A stretch of 64,000 nucleotides of DNA. Origin: Edolisoma coerulescens (lineage: Eukaryota > Chordata > Aves > Passeriformes > Campephagidae). Positions 1 through 12,574 of this stretch are shown here, in pieces. The stretch is taken from contig VWZW01006873.1 of the NCBI GenBank assembly GCA_013397115.1, positions 63,322 to 127,321 on the forward strand, given 5' to 3'. Every line of letters starts with the position of its first letter. The first letter of the stretch is position 1. The translations under genes and the position numbers were made by a program. A model generated the notes under the pieces. It saw only the letters and a list, made by a program, of their open reading frames with translations, searched no databases and was not told the origin of the DNA.

Positions 1-773
1 TGTTTGCTCCTCCTGAACACTTACTTCTCCATTCCTCACCTACACAGCCCTAGAGAGCTGTTAAGTAAGGACAATTAAAAGTCATCACACATACACTTGA
101 TGACCATATTCTTATAGATGGAACATATTTAGGTTCTGGTCCTTTTCTGCTTGTGTTACAGTTTATCAGTTAATGGTACTGCATCTCAGACAATGGGAAT
201 AGACATAAATCATCAACCCACTGCAGGAAGACTGCAGCTCAATGCACACCTTTGTCATTTTCTTTTCCTTTATCTAACTTACTGTGCTTCACTCTTCTCC
301 TACAGCCTTCAGGTTCTAAAAGACTTCATTCAGGTGCCTATAACAATACAGGTATTTTCTTCTCTGTCACATTATTTAACTTTTTGACCTAGCTTTCTCT
401 TCAAGTTTTAATTCCTTTTGATATAAAAGCATAATTCTAAATTAAGTATCTGACATTTAAAATCTCTGGAAGCACATCACTGAAACATCTGAAAATTCCA
501 TGCTGTTTGTTTGGGATATATGATATATGAAGCACAGTAATCAGTTACAGCACAATAATTATTATACAGTGCATATGTCATTACTGAGTAGTAATAATGG
601 TAGCAGTGACTGCATGAAAACATTCAGAGACTTAAATAACTGACAAATGAGTTAGCAATTGTCAGACAGACTGTGCAGTACCACTGAGTCCTGAGTAGCT
701 GATATAACTTTAAGTTTAGAACAGTTGTTAGTAGGTGTAGTCTCATAACACCACGGTAAATTTGACTGAAATC
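1..773. other. Non-coding AT-rich DNA with one micro-exon candidate
   Basis: This stretch has no recognisable repeat family and no long open frame. The only structured signal is a pyrimidine-rich run ending in an AG followed by a short open segment and a GT at 306-351, listed separately. The rest is ordinary AT-rich single-copy-looking sequence. Confidence 0.6.
306..351 (+). other. Candidate 46-base micro-exon
   Basis: A long pyrimidine-rich tract (about 255-304) ends in TACAG at 301-305. The following 46 bases are open in two frames and end in ACAG followed by GTATTT, a good donor. One frame reads a short polar peptide (Pro-Ser-Gly-Ser-Lys-Arg...Tyr-Asn-Asn-Thr); the other reads a more hydrophobic one (Leu-Gln-Val-Leu-Lys...). 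Its length is not a multiple of three, so inclusion would shift frame between neighbouring exons. No gene is recognised. Chance splice-like signals are common in AT-rich intron DNA, so this is a weak call made on splice-site shape only. Confidence 0.2.
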
Positions 774-890
774 TTTCAAACACAGAAAAATGAAGCAGAA
801 CTCCATAGCTTGGAAGTCAACACCATGCAAAAGCTTCCCCTTCCCCTGCCCCTGTCCCTGCCCCTCCCTCTTCCCCGTTCCTCATTTCAG
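774..890 (+). repeat. Copy 1 of a dispersed 60-base sequence plus pyrimidine tract
   Basis: The 61 bases at 774-834 (starting TTTCAAACACAGAAAAATG) match 26010-26067 at all but two aligned positions plus one 3-base indel (CAG present here only). In both places the shared block runs straight into a C/T-only tract (835-890 here, CCCCTT/CCCTG-like units). No known avian family is recognised. It may be an unnamed interspersed repeat, the end of a retroelement whose other strand carries a polypurine tract next to a TG-type end, or a small duplication. Confidence 0.65.
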
Positions 891-3800
891 AAAGATTCTT
901 TGGATAAAATTTACCTACGTTCTATTGGATTTAAAGAAAAACAGGAGACTAGATTGTATTTCTTTTTAGGTATGTCATGAAACATAAGTAGTCTGACTTA
1001 CAAATTCAATTATCCTTTGCAGTAGAATACCCCCTAAACTGGCACTTGTTTAAGGCATCAGATTGTGAGAACTCGATATTTTTCTGTTCTGTTTTTCATT
1101 GGAATCCATAAAACAAGGACTCCCAGGAACTGATGATGAACTACATATTCTTGCACAAACAGTAGACAGCAGTTCCCTAGAGAAAGTGGATGCTTACAAA
1201 CAGGCAATTTACACCCCATTATTGTTTTCCTAGTTTGAAAGAACTGAGCAGCTATCACCCTGGGGAAACTTAACTGTTTCCTCCATTGTCACAATTAGAC
1301 ACAACCAGAATTCAGAAATAAACCATAATTTAGATATTAATTCAGTGGTTTACTAACATTCTATCAAGAAAAGGATTGGGATTTTGATAATAGAAACTCC
1401 AGATTAGAAACATGAAGCCCTCTATAAGTGACAAACAAACATTCCTTTAAAAAAATGTATAAGACTTCAATATCTGAAGTTGTTTTCTCATATGCCCTTT
1501 TACATTTTATCACGTTCTATTAGTTTCTTTAAACACTACAATGAGATGCAACAGAATTTCAGCAAAGAATCTCAAGTAAAAAATACAATCTCTTTTTGCA
1601 GTACTGCAGTCTTACTAGCTGACACATTTATTTGAACTTGTAATATGCATTTGAAATTATTTTGGAGAACAGAAAACACAAGGAAGTGTCACTTGCTTAT
1701 AAAAATGTGTTATGTTATACACTGAAACCGCTTTAAACACTGCAGGAGGCATTCTTGTCTTGCAATCATTAAAATGGTACTGAATGTCTAAGAAGACTAT
1801 TAGGGAGAGAAACTGCTGGGTCCATCATAAAATGAAATTATGATATTATTATAGTCTGTTGCAAATGAAAGAAAGAATACACCAAAATAGAAAGAGTCTT
1901 TTAGTTCCTGTGTAACGGGAAATGCCAAATAGATTGGTTTGCAATGGCTTTTTATTTTCCCAAATGAATGAACATATTCCTTCATCCAGGAAAATCAAGT
2001 GAGTTTTATATTCTGCATTGATATCTGAACAATGAAAGCAGAAAAGCTGCATTTACTTTTGTGAGTCTGCTGCAAACATCTAGAATAACATTATGAACTT
2101 CAGAATTCCTTGCTAATTTTCATCATAAAACTGTTCAAAGTCTATGCAGTTAAGAGCACAGAGAGGGATAATTGGAAAAATTACTGAATTTTTTGAAATT
2201 TCATATCTGTTGCTAAAATATTTCACAGTTAACTACTTTTTTAACATCCCTGAGTAAATTTCTTTAGTAATTCAAAAACGAGAAGGAAACGTAGCATGGT
2301 AGTTATATAACATGCACAAATCTACAGACCAGTACATCAGATAATGTTAGATCATAAAATTTGCATGTGTAGTCAAATATCTTGACTTAAATAAATACTA
2401 GGAACTCCACAGCAGAAATGAGTTTATTACAGTAGAAAACCATAGAATGAATTAAACTTTTTTTTCCCAGTGGCTCATGATTTACTTAAATCCTGAGGGT
2501 TTATTAGTCATCACTCATTTTTCTTTAAAGTGTATCTAAAATAAATGTAGATTTGTTTGTCAATAATAAATCTACAGATGTTTAACCTTCTGAATCATAT
2601 CAAGTTGCTTGCCTAGGTGATATATTTTGTTGGGAGTGGTACACATGTGAAACAGTGCATCCTGGACTACTTTAATCATACTGATGTAATTTCCCAGGCA
2701 TTAAGATTTTATATATATCACATAAAACAACTTTTTTGATATCTTTAGAAAAAAAAAACCAAAAAGACAAAAGAAATAATTATTCTATGAAGTTTCATTT
2801 ATAATAAGGAAGTGCCTTAGGAACTGTTTCCACATGGAAATATATTGTAATCATATTAATGTAACTGTACTGTGGCAGTTACCTTGAAACAGCTTCTCAT
2901 CAAGACAACCTTATACTAAAATAAGAGTACCTTTTCCAAGTTAAGGAAAGATACCTTCCACCTACAAATAATTGTGCATTTATCCTAGCAAAGTTCTTAA
3001 TTTTTACTTACATCTCAGTTATAAATGTTAATAGGACAATATTGATGTTAACGGCAAGATTGCAATTGATTCATATATGCTTCTGTTTTCATAGTGTTAA
3101 AAATTTCATAGGTCTTTATAGCAGCTTCCTACTTTATTTTAAAAATCCCAAGTGATCTGAAAGACTGAATGTGGAGTGCCTACAGGTGTGAAAACAAATA
3201 CCTGATCATATCTGACCCAATCTACCTCTTCTTGTTCAAGGACACAGAAGTCAAAGAAAGATTTTTTCTGAGCATACATAAGTTTCAAAGGATTTTTTCC
3301 TACATGATATATTTAAACTTGGGTATTTTGCATGTTTAAATTGATCAGTATGCAAAAATAACATATTTTGTAACAGAAGTTATGGTTCTTGTCAGGAAAG
3401 TGGGGTACTGTCAGAATTCAAATCCTAATGACACACAGAACAGTTGGAAAATTTGATGTGGCAGGAGTTTTATGTATACTTCAAAATAATGAAAAACACT
3501 TACTGGGAAAATGTCATGTACTTACAGCTTGCTCTTCATACTGCATGTAATCTTATTTGTACAAGTATGTGAAAAAATCCACTAACAATACAGATCATCT
3601 TCTCTGTTGTTAAGCTGTGGCACTAATCTCTGGAACTCAAGGCTGATATAGAAATGCAGAATGGCTTTAGTCAAAAGTATACAAAAATAATTGGTTAAAT
3701 GACCAAGTGAGTATGGAGCTCTTTCTATTCTTTTAACATTGCAGTGGAAGAACAGCACTGATAAGGGTGAAATATATAATGGGGTCAGTGAATGCTGTTA

Positions 3801-4924
3801 CAAATAAGTCCTGAGTTTGAAATATTTTAATTTTGCCTTCATTGTTCTTTCCACGCTTTTAAAAACAAAAATATTGTGACTTTCCTTTCCATCTTATGTT
3901 TCTATACATAGAAGAAGATTGTTTACACTGCTGCTGTTCATTAGAGGAAAGTAAATTGAGTTCTCATTTAATCTGCTATCACAGGGACTATTTCCCCAAG
4001 AAAAGAAGGGGGGAAAAATACTACAAAATCTTTATTGATGGTTGGGTCCCTGAAAACAATTAGGAAAAAATGAAAATGCAGAGTTAAACCACAGATCTTT
4101 TGCATAAGGATGAGAATCTTTGTTTAACATAAAAACAGTTGTACTATCAGATAGCTTTTATATTCTTAAATATATAGGGGTTAAAAAATAATACACTGCA
4201 TCTCTGAGTCAACAGAATCTGAAATTTGTAAACCAGCAAACGGTGAAAAAGTTCAGAAGTTATTCTGAGTTAGATGGCCTTGGCTGTATTCTGAGGCATG
4301 TTTACTGTCAGCAAAAAGTCCTTAATAGGATAACAACTATAGGACAATGTAACTGAGTAATTCAAAGACATTAGCTCATATTTGAAATAACAAGCTTTTT
4401 AAATTTTATACAAATTTCATTCATCCAGTTCTAATTTGTCCTCAAACAAAGGAAATTCCAGAGGAAAAGTGATGTGTTTTCCGTCTTAGAAAGGGAAGAC
4501 AAAAGAAGCAAAAATAGACCTATGCCTTCTTTCACTGAACTTGTTTTTAATTAAAAAATAAAGAAGTAGGAATCAGAAGAGACAAAGAAATGCAAGTATA
4601 ATATGTAAAAGCAGAACAAAGTCAAAGGCAGGACTAGCACTTTGAGTTTACTGCACAGGATAGGATGGGAAGTTTATAGATATGCATATGTTGAAGGAAG
4701 CAAATAGTTGTCAGACAAGAAAAGATGGTGAAACCTATGCCACAGAAGTAGTAGAATGTCCCAGTTATCAGAATTAGACAAATTAACAGAGTCTAGTAAC
4801 AAAATAGTAAATACAAATGGAAGAAGCTGTTTTTTACTTAGTCCACCAGTTGTGAGCAACGTACATGGCTCATCTCAAAATACTACAAATGAAGAGCTAT
4901 TCTAGAACTGCCCCAAATACCTGA
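891..4924. other. Non-coding AT-rich DNA, nothing recognised
   Basis: Four kilobases of AT-rich sequence with only short open frames (none above about 70 codons), small homopolymer runs and no transposon-like end, RNA gene or convincing splice-site pair. It could be intron or intergenic; the sequence does not say which. Confidence 0.6.
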
Positions 4925-5400
4925 AATCATAGAATCTTATAATATCTTGAGCAGAAAGGGGACACAAGTCCAGCTCCTGGCCCTGCACAGGACCCTCCAA
5001 GAATCCCACCATGTACCTGAGGCCATTGTTCAAAATTTGAACTTTGTCAGGCTTGGTGCTGTGACCGCTGCCTTGGGGAGCCTGTTCCAGTACCCAACCA
5101 CCCTCTCGGTGAAGAAACTTTTCCTGATATCCAGTCTAAACCTCCCCTGACACAGCTTCATGCCATGCCCTTGGGTCTTATTGTTGGTCACCAGAGAGGA
5201 GCGATTGGTGCCTGCCCCTTGTGACGCATTACAATTTCATATATTTGGTGATTATCCAGCCCTTTCATTTGTTGAGGTCTTTCTGCAGAGCCTTGTTACC
5301 TCTGAGGGACTCAAAAGCTCCTCCCAATTTAGTATCATCAGCAAACATTATACTTTCAACTCCTGTGTCTAAATCATTTATGAAGACCTTGAGGAGCCCA
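4925..5400 (-). mobile_element. CR1 LINE fragment, 3' end with internal deletion
   Basis: Read on the minus strand this is a non-LTR retrotransposon of the avian CR1 family. Its 3' terminus is at 4925, where the plus strand shows ATCATAGAATC, the complement of the CR1 tail. At 5331-5346 the minus strand encodes a Phe-Ala-Asp-Asp-Thr-Lys-Leu-Gly-Gly stretch, the catalytic palm motif of the CR1 reverse transcriptase. About 90 bases further on, the sequence jumps to the conserved 3'-terminal block (minus-strand GGAGGTTTAGACTGGATATC near 5130), so the middle of the C-terminal coding part is missing. Frames are broken by stops and indels, so the copy is dead. The 5' boundary near 5400 is where similarity to my memory of CR1 fades, so it is approximate. 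Confidence 0.93.
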
Positions 5401-6414
5401 TAATCAAATTAAAGATGCAATAGTGAAAAAAAATTAAGAAGACGCATGGAATAATGTTGAGCTGTGAAAAAGAGAGCTCCTTTAAAAAACTGTTAAAATA
5501 AATCAAAACACACAGCAAAAACCAGTTAATTACTTGCAAGTGCTAAAATGGCAATGTTGGAGTTCACAGGCCATAAGGATTATATATATTTAAAAAAAGA
5601 TTCCACCTCAAAGGAATCATGATTTAGCAATATGGTAAAAATAATTAGAAAACCTTTAAAAGTGGTAGTAATTTTCAGAGGAAAAGGGGCATATAATTTG
5701 GTGAGTTAAATGTTAAACTATGCTTAGACAAAACAAAAAAAGTTGATGAGCAACTTGGTAAACCATGAAGACTAGTGATGAAATCCTTTTTAACACAGTA
5801 GAGGTAAGAAGCTTGCCAAAGAATATGGAAATTATATATGGCCAATGAAATTTTTTTACCTTAAAATTAAGAGAATTCTTTGTTTCACTGATTAGTTTGA
5901 AGGAGATTTAGGAATTCCAGTGTTGCAGCATTTTATTATAGGAAGTGAGTTGGAAAGGATTTTGTGCAGTGTCAGTAGAAGAGGATTTAGAACAAGACCT
6001 TAAAAGGAAGAGGAACAAACTGCTGTCTTACAATATTTATTTAAAATTTGTAAAATAATCACACTTAATTCCATTAAAATCTATGAAATCAGGTTATATT
6101 CTAACAGAGCTATCAGCACAAAAAGAGAACAAACACATTGTCTTAAAAAACCTTTAGAAACCCAAACGAGTTCCTGCAAAATTTAGGAAAGGAACACTCC
6201 ATCAAGTCTGCATGCAGTGCCAGAGAAATTTGTAAAAAATTATGATACAGAATACCATTAGTAGACATTGGGATAAAAGTAATGGGGAAGAATCAGTATA
6301 GCTGTTTCATGAAGTCATGGCCAGCCTTCAGAGGAATCAATGAAAATGCAGAGGTGTTGTGCTGGACCTTGTAAAAAAGAGCAGGGGTGAGTAGGGAGCA
6401 TAAAGCTCCAGGTC
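5401..6414. other. Non-coding DNA between two CR1 copies
   Basis: AT-rich sequence without a recognised feature. The last 100 bases (about 6310-6414) are more GC-rich and could be a decayed upstream part of the CR1 that follows, but I could not align them to a CR1 domain. Confidence 0.5.
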
Positions 6415-6654
6415 TGTTGTGAGTGCATTGACCATGAAATAGTGGAGTTAAAGGTCCTGAGGGCAGAGAGAAGGAGGGTGAACAGGAATCCCACTACCCT
6501 GAACATGCTATCAGGAGAGCAATCCTGAAGGCCAGGTTGGATAGGGCTTTGACCCACCTGGTCTGGTGGAAAGTGTCCCTGTCCATGGCAGGGGGTTGGA
6601 AATGGATGATCTTTAATGTTGTTTCCATCTCAAACCTTTCTAAGATTCCATGAA
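6415..6654 (+). mobile_element. Internally deleted CR1 LINE: endonuclease end joined to 3' tail
   Basis: At 6427-6438 the plus strand reads Ile-Asp-His-Glu, matching the Ser-Asp-His-Glu motif that closes the APE-type endonuclease domain of CR1 ORF2, followed by an open Val-Glu-Leu-Lys-Val-Leu-Arg segment typical of that position. By about 6525 the sequence has become the CR1 3'-terminal block (GCCAGGTTGGATAGGGCTTT, then GATGATCTTTAATG) and ends in a mutated tail TTCTAAGATTCCATGAAT. The whole reverse-transcriptase domain, well over 1.5 kb in an intact element, is absent. This is a dead copy that arose by internal deletion or by a template jump during insertion. Confidence 0.85.
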
Positions 6655-9158
6655 TACTTAGAAATGGAGATCTGGCTCATAAAATGAACTTTCAAAAAAT
6701 ATTCTCAAATTGTCTCATGACAAAAGCTCCACTTACAGGTGGTTGAAAGAGAAGGACGATGCTTTTCTAATTAAAATAGCTAACCAAAAATTAGAAGAGT
6801 CATGTATGTTGGTACAGAGTCAGGATTGTCAATGGATGAAAAATATGGCATGACTCTAAAAGAATATGAGCTTAGACCATTGTGGATAGATATATCCAGG
6901 CAAATCCTTGAAAGCTGATGTAAGTACATGGAACACTGCAGGTGTAAGTGTGATCTGTCTTAAAGATATTACTGTAGGTAGGGATAGAGTTATCTCAAAT
7001 GTTGCTCTGCTCTTGAAGTCGATGTCTCCAAGGGACGACCTCTTCAAGGGGCCACATATCACAGTGAGAGGGAAGCATTAGTGGCTGGCTGCTCAAGGCT
7101 TTTCCCTTATTGAAACCTCTTTGTGTCCCATAATCAGGTGATTTTTTTGGTTATAACGAGGTAGAAGATTGTGACAAAACAGCCAGTCCTGTGCAGCAAG
7201 TAAAGATTGTCAAAGAAATGCAGGGGATTTCATAGCAATTTAAAGAAGACATGTGGTTAAATATTTCACACTAAATTAGTGAGCTAAACTGACAATAAAA
7301 CAAAATTTAAGTCAATGTTGTACAACTGAAATTTAGGCTAGACCATAAATGCAACATAAACAATAACAATAAAACAAATGCAACATCATCAGGAACTACA
7401 AGACTGGGTTTAGAGCTCACACAAAAACTTAGCATGGAAGTTTCTATTAAAACTTTGTCAGTATTGAGTAAACAAAAATGAGTTTCTGCTGACAAATTCT
7501 GAAATGTGTGGAAGCTTTTTTGCTTAATATCACCAGTAAGCTACGGCATATTCTTTGAAATGTCCTGACAGGAGTTATACATATCATATTATTTAGCCTA
7601 TGCTTACAAGGTTCATATTATGGGATGCTGGGCTATAGTTTACAGGACATTTGGTGGACAAGCAGAACATATTTTGACAAAGAGAGCAGAGGAGATTCAT
7701 AGTTTTTGCTTATACAAGGATCTATAACGTATCAAAATGTTTTAGGATTTGCCAAGTTAAGGGCTAGCAAAAGGAAATGTGCAAAACAGAGTAGCACTAA
7801 GGCTTTCACAGTGGAGAGGAAAAAATCTGGAACTTCTGCTAGGGAAATGAGTGGAGCAGGTGGAGAAGCCAGTGAAGGAACCAGAGGCTGAAGTCTGCAG
7901 TTTCAGCTGTCTTTTAAAAGTGAGGGCACAAATTCCTTGCCCCAAAGAAAAGGGCCACCCCCTCCCTCAGTAATGGTCACTTCTCTGGTGCTTTGAGAAA
8001 ATCACAACAGACTCATGCAAGCAAGAAACTTCAATTGTCTGAGTACCTCCTTACTCTAGCGTGAGAAAGATGGGGCAGTTTCTTTATCTATATGTGGCCA
8101 TGTCAAATATTTTTCAAAATATTTCTGTGATGGCAACATTAGGAAAACTCTGGTTTAACCCATTCAAAATAGATATCAGCTTCATTAATGCCAATACCTG
8201 AAACAGACAAAAATTGTTTACGGCTTTAGCAGTCTTTACATCAAAAAAGGGAATTTGTGACGCTATAAATAATTTCATAAGGAATATATAATATTCCATA
8301 AAGGGTTCAGCAAAATATTAATGACAAAACACAAGCAGTTTCTTCAAAACAAAATACACTTTATTCACCAAAATATTACAATCTGGAAGTAGTTGTGCAG
8401 AAACATAGCGGTAAATTGCAGTAGCCTTCCTCATCAGTAGTACTTAACTAAACGCAAAACACTGTTTTTGTGTGAACTGGATAAGAGATATTGGTATGTA
8501 CATGATTCTGGATCATAGAGGTATTTACAAGTTACTTATTAATGGACTATCTTCAGGCATTGTGTACACTGTTAAACAACACCTGGGAATGCTTTGGGCT
8601 CTGGAACTTGCATATTTATTCTATTGGATGGGCTAAAAGAAAAAACTGAAGCTGTTGAAATCAAAGCCTAAACACGGAGGTAGAGATAATATATCCTTAA
8701 AAGGGAGTCAATTAAAAAGAAAGTCTCAAACATAAATTTGTGTGCTTCAGGCTTGTACATTAGAGAAGTAAAGAACCTATAGCTGTTGCATCAAAAGGTA
8801 CATTGTAAGGAAAATTCTAAGACCTAGGTGAACATGGAAAATTTCTATTCATCCTATGAAGGTGCAATTTCAGTAAACATTTATCTTGCAAGTCTGGAAA
8901 ATATGGACATTAAGAGACGAGTGGGCTAGATGATGGTATAATTTTAAGATTGTGGCTTTATTTATATTTTTGAACCATATCTCAGCAGACAAACATTTTT
9001 AATTTAAAGGACAGAAAAAGATGCTAATTCTGAATCATACAGATTCTGTCTCAAGGAGACACTCCTTATTTTAAGCTGTTCATTCCTTATTTGTGGTAAG
9101 AAAATGCTGAAATACTTTTATAAAAAATATTTTCTATTCAGCTATGCTTTTTTTTTTT
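6655..9158. other. Non-coding AT-rich DNA, nothing recognised
   Basis: No transposon, RNA gene or supported exon is visible. A small purine-rich open frame around 7706-7891 has low-complexity composition and no splice context, so it is not called. The stretch ends in the poly-T run that borders an assembly gap. Confidence 0.55.
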
Positions 9159-9184
9159 NNNNNNNNNNNNNNNNNNNNNTTTTT
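9148..9184. other. Assembly gap (21 N) inside a poly-T run
   Basis: Eleven T residues precede and five follow a 21-base N run at 9159-9179. The gap is best explained as an unresolved homopolymer rather than missing unique sequence, though the true run length is unknown. Confidence 0.9.
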
Positions 9185-12100
9185 GGTACACATGTATTTA
9201 TCTCCTGAATTTATGGTTGATTTTTAAAGTTTTGATAAATGTATAAATAAATACATTCTGGTAAAGAAGATAATTTCTATACCTCAAGACTGGTATAACG
9301 TGAATGAGATTGATCAGAATAGAATATATCAAACAAGAATTTGAATATTGATAGATATACAGCAAAGGAAATAAAAATAGTAAATTTTATTCTACCACAA
9401 CACATTTGTGGGACGTTTGATTGTTCCTTCATTAGCCTTATTCCTCATTTACAGTAGCATGAAATAAGTATCAGACCTTGTGTGCCTTTATTTGAACAGC
9501 ATCTTGTTTCTTCACAAAAATTTGTGTTGTGATCTGAAAAACTAAACCCAGTGAAATTTACTTGTGTGTGCCATGCCATATGAGACTGATGGATTTATTT
9601 TGCATGATTCCTTGTGAAGAGGTAAAAAAAAAAACTAAAAAAGACAAATTTGCTAAAGTTTGCATCACTTTACAAGTTGTATATTTTATAAATGGTATAG
9701 TTTTAAGTTTTACTAAAAAACTAGATAAGAAATATAGATTAAAAAAGAGCTTCAACTAAAATGCAAAAATCAATTTTAAAATATAATGAAAAAGTCATCA
9801 TTACGTTTATGAATTCCAAATAACTTCAGAAAAAAAAATTTAAAAGGAAAAAAGGCTTTAGCAATGTCTTTAGTTAAATATAGAAGCCTTCAGGAAGTCC
9901 AAAGACTGCATCAGAAATGGAATTATTGCTATACATAAGGAAGCACATTTCTAATTAACTGTTACCTAGAATACTTTCTTTTGGTGTTTCTCATGACAGA
10001 GGTTGTATATAAATGTGCACTGCTGATTAAAACTGCAGTTAAGGAACAATCTGAATTTATATTTTAAGGGAATGCATGGCAGTATTCTAGTCAGAAGTCT
10101 GTAAATTCATTTATCTGATGTAACAATTACTGAGTAGCAACAGAATGAATTTAGAATATAATTATTATGTTTATCTAACCTATTAAGGATACAGTGGAAT
10201 ACTGTTCACATATGAGGTCAGTAGTTAAAGGACATGTCCTTTTGACTTCACTGAGAAATTCACAGAAGAGTGAATTTCTTGGTTCATATGATATAATAAT
10301 TAACTACTGCATTTTGTAGATAGAGGGAGGAAATTCCACATTATTCAATGAATCCATTTAATAGGCTTTCTTAAAAATTCTTGAGTTTTAAAGGTAATTT
10401 GTTGATTATCTCTTTTGCTTTTTCTTTTTTTTTTTTTTTTTTATATTTAAATATATACTCTGCATTCATTTTCAGTGTTCCAAGCTTATTTTCTTGGATA
10501 TTGCTTCAAAATTTCAGTTGGTTCAATTAATCTCTTTAACCAAACAGCCTTCACTTCTCTGCTCACCTGGTCCACATAGCAGAAGAGCACAGTGGAATTA
10601 AGAAAACTCCTTGCCTGACCCTGCCAAATGCTGTATATGTTGCATAAACTACATGGGCTGAATGTGTGGATTTATAAAACAAGAAACATCAAGGGAATAG
10701 CCCTTTCCCTGTAAATTGCTTTAGATAAAAATTGTATCAACCAGTTAATGAGAATTCAGTTATTTAAATAAGTAAGAATTTTCAGTTCCTTTTTCATTTG
10801 CCGGTTGATAGCCAGGATTGTAACAGGATAATGTTCCTGCAGGGTGGGCGGTTAGCTTTGCCCCAAATATAAGGATAATTTTCCAAGATTTTTAGGATGG
10901 CTTTTAATGTAGGAAGTTCCCGCTGAGTTCAGTGGTTCACTGCCTCCCCTGGGCAAGGTGCCCTGGGAGCACTTGGTGATGTGTTTAGTATTTTAGGACA
11001 GCATTTTATATGAATATATGGAGAGCCAAGGTGAATTCCTGACAAACCAAAATCACTAACATAATCGCCAGGATTGTTGTGAAGGGAGAAGTCATTCATT
11101 CATAGTCCCTAGCAAAGGAAATGTTCAGATTTTCTAAGCCAATAAATGTTATTAGATCAAGTTTCAAAAGACCTGAAACAGGTGTGAATGCAAATTAAAT
11201 TTCAAATAACCACTAACCATTCCAATTTTTATTGTAGAGGAATGTAAAAGTGGATTGCAAAAGAGCCCAAGAAAAAAATCAGTCCTTCTTCAAATAGTGT
11301 AGTGTAAATACAGATCTTTTGAAAAACTTGAACACAGAAGTCTGGATACTGTGAAAGGAAATTAAATGAAACAAAAATCTACACAAACTGCTTCTGCTGT
11401 GAAATCCTGAAAGATCTCCTGGATACTGTCTCCTTTGTGATCTCATTCTCTTCAACTCGTTCTATGTCACATAAAGTAACTAAATCTTTAAGCATAAATA
11501 GCCTCTTTGTCAACTTCCACTTTAATTTTTCATCCCAAGTTTAATGCATGAACCGACAGCCTATGTGAATATGTGCTAAGTCTGCCAATCCAGCCTAGTG
11601 AGTCTAAATGTAGCTGTAATTTGGATACAGAATATATAATCAGAGGAAAGCATAAGTCTGCAGATTATATATCTAAATATCATATCATTTCATATTTGTA
11701 ACTGAGGGACTACCTAGCCAAAACTTTTCTGTCTGAAAATATTAGTATTTTGAAAACAGTCGAGAGTTCTGCTTTTCTATCAGCAAGGAAACCCTTAGTG
11801 ATAATCTCTGCCAACCCCAGTAATTCCTTATTTGTTAAAAAAAAAATCTCCCCTTAAACCTTCAAACCCGGCCGCGAATCAACATCACAAATCCTACATA
11901 ATGATCCAAGGAACATCCTGAAACCTCTACTGAGCTGTGGGCAGGGATAAGCAGAGACCATAAATTTAGATAGCTTTCAGTTGACCATGAAACCACAAGT
12001 TTAGATAATGAGTTTACCATTTATTAATCTTCTGCCAGAGAATTTTATGCTGGCATATACTCTCTAGCTTTTTTTAAAAAATACTTTCTTGCCCTTATTT

Positions 12101-12503
12101 TTAGGGGTGGAAGGTTTATTCTAAAGGAATAGAAATAATTCAAAATGGATCTACTATGTCATGTTTGTACAAATCAGCATGTGTGCTAGGAACAAGGATT
12201 TAACTGATGATGCTTGGTGGGAATTCAAAAAAGGCATCTAATAATCATAATCTAAACAGCAATATTGCTAATAATCTCACTCTAGACTTTATTTATTTGA
12301 GTACCCAAATTTACTTAAACAATAACCCTAATTATTGAGATAAAATGGGATACATCATTCCCAAACTACACTTGGATTTAAGATACTTATTCACAGCACT
12401 AGAAGGGAAAGGATACTTTCCTGTAGCAGCTGGTTTAATAATGGCAATATTTTTCACAACATAATCTTGTTGTTCTTATTGGTCTTGGTTTTTTCTGTTA
12501 CAG
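9185..12503. other. Non-coding AT-rich DNA
   Basis: Mostly AT-rich with a short lysine-rich open frame at 9562-9759 that is simply A-rich sequence. An 18-base poly-T run sits at 10425-10442. No transposon end or RNA gene is seen. From about 12430 the sequence becomes pyrimidine-rich ahead of the exon candidate at 12504. Confidence 0.55.
10425..10442. repeat. Poly-T tract, 18 bases
   Basis: A simple homopolymer run. Similar runs occur at 15483-15498 (16 T), 45985-46001 (17 T) and 53237-53254 (18 A). None is preceded by a recognisable SINE or retrocopy body, so they are treated as simple repeats rather than retrotransposon tails. Confidence 0.9.
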
Positions 12504-12574
12504 TGCTTGCTACTACAAAGCTCTTCCCCTACTCTGCTCTCCTGAAGCGCTGCATGTATCCCAGGTACTTGTGA
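12504..12574 (+). other. Candidate terminal or internal exon
   Basis: A strong acceptor (TTGGTTTTTTCTGTTACAG, ending at 12503) precedes a locally GC-richer segment. In the frame starting at 12506 there are 22 open codons (beginning Leu-Ala-Thr-Thr-Lys-Leu-Phe-Pro and ending Cys-Met-Tyr-Pro-Arg-Tyr-Leu) before TGA at 12572-12574, as a last coding exon would have. Alternatively a donor-like CCCAG|GTACTT at 12564/12565 would make a 61-base internal exon. Neither reading joins in frame to the candidate at 12860. No protein family is recognised. Confidence 0.25.

Noticed and set aside
762..980. Pro-Leu-repeat frame
   Set aside because: It is a translation of the C/T tract in the dispersed repeat, not a gene.
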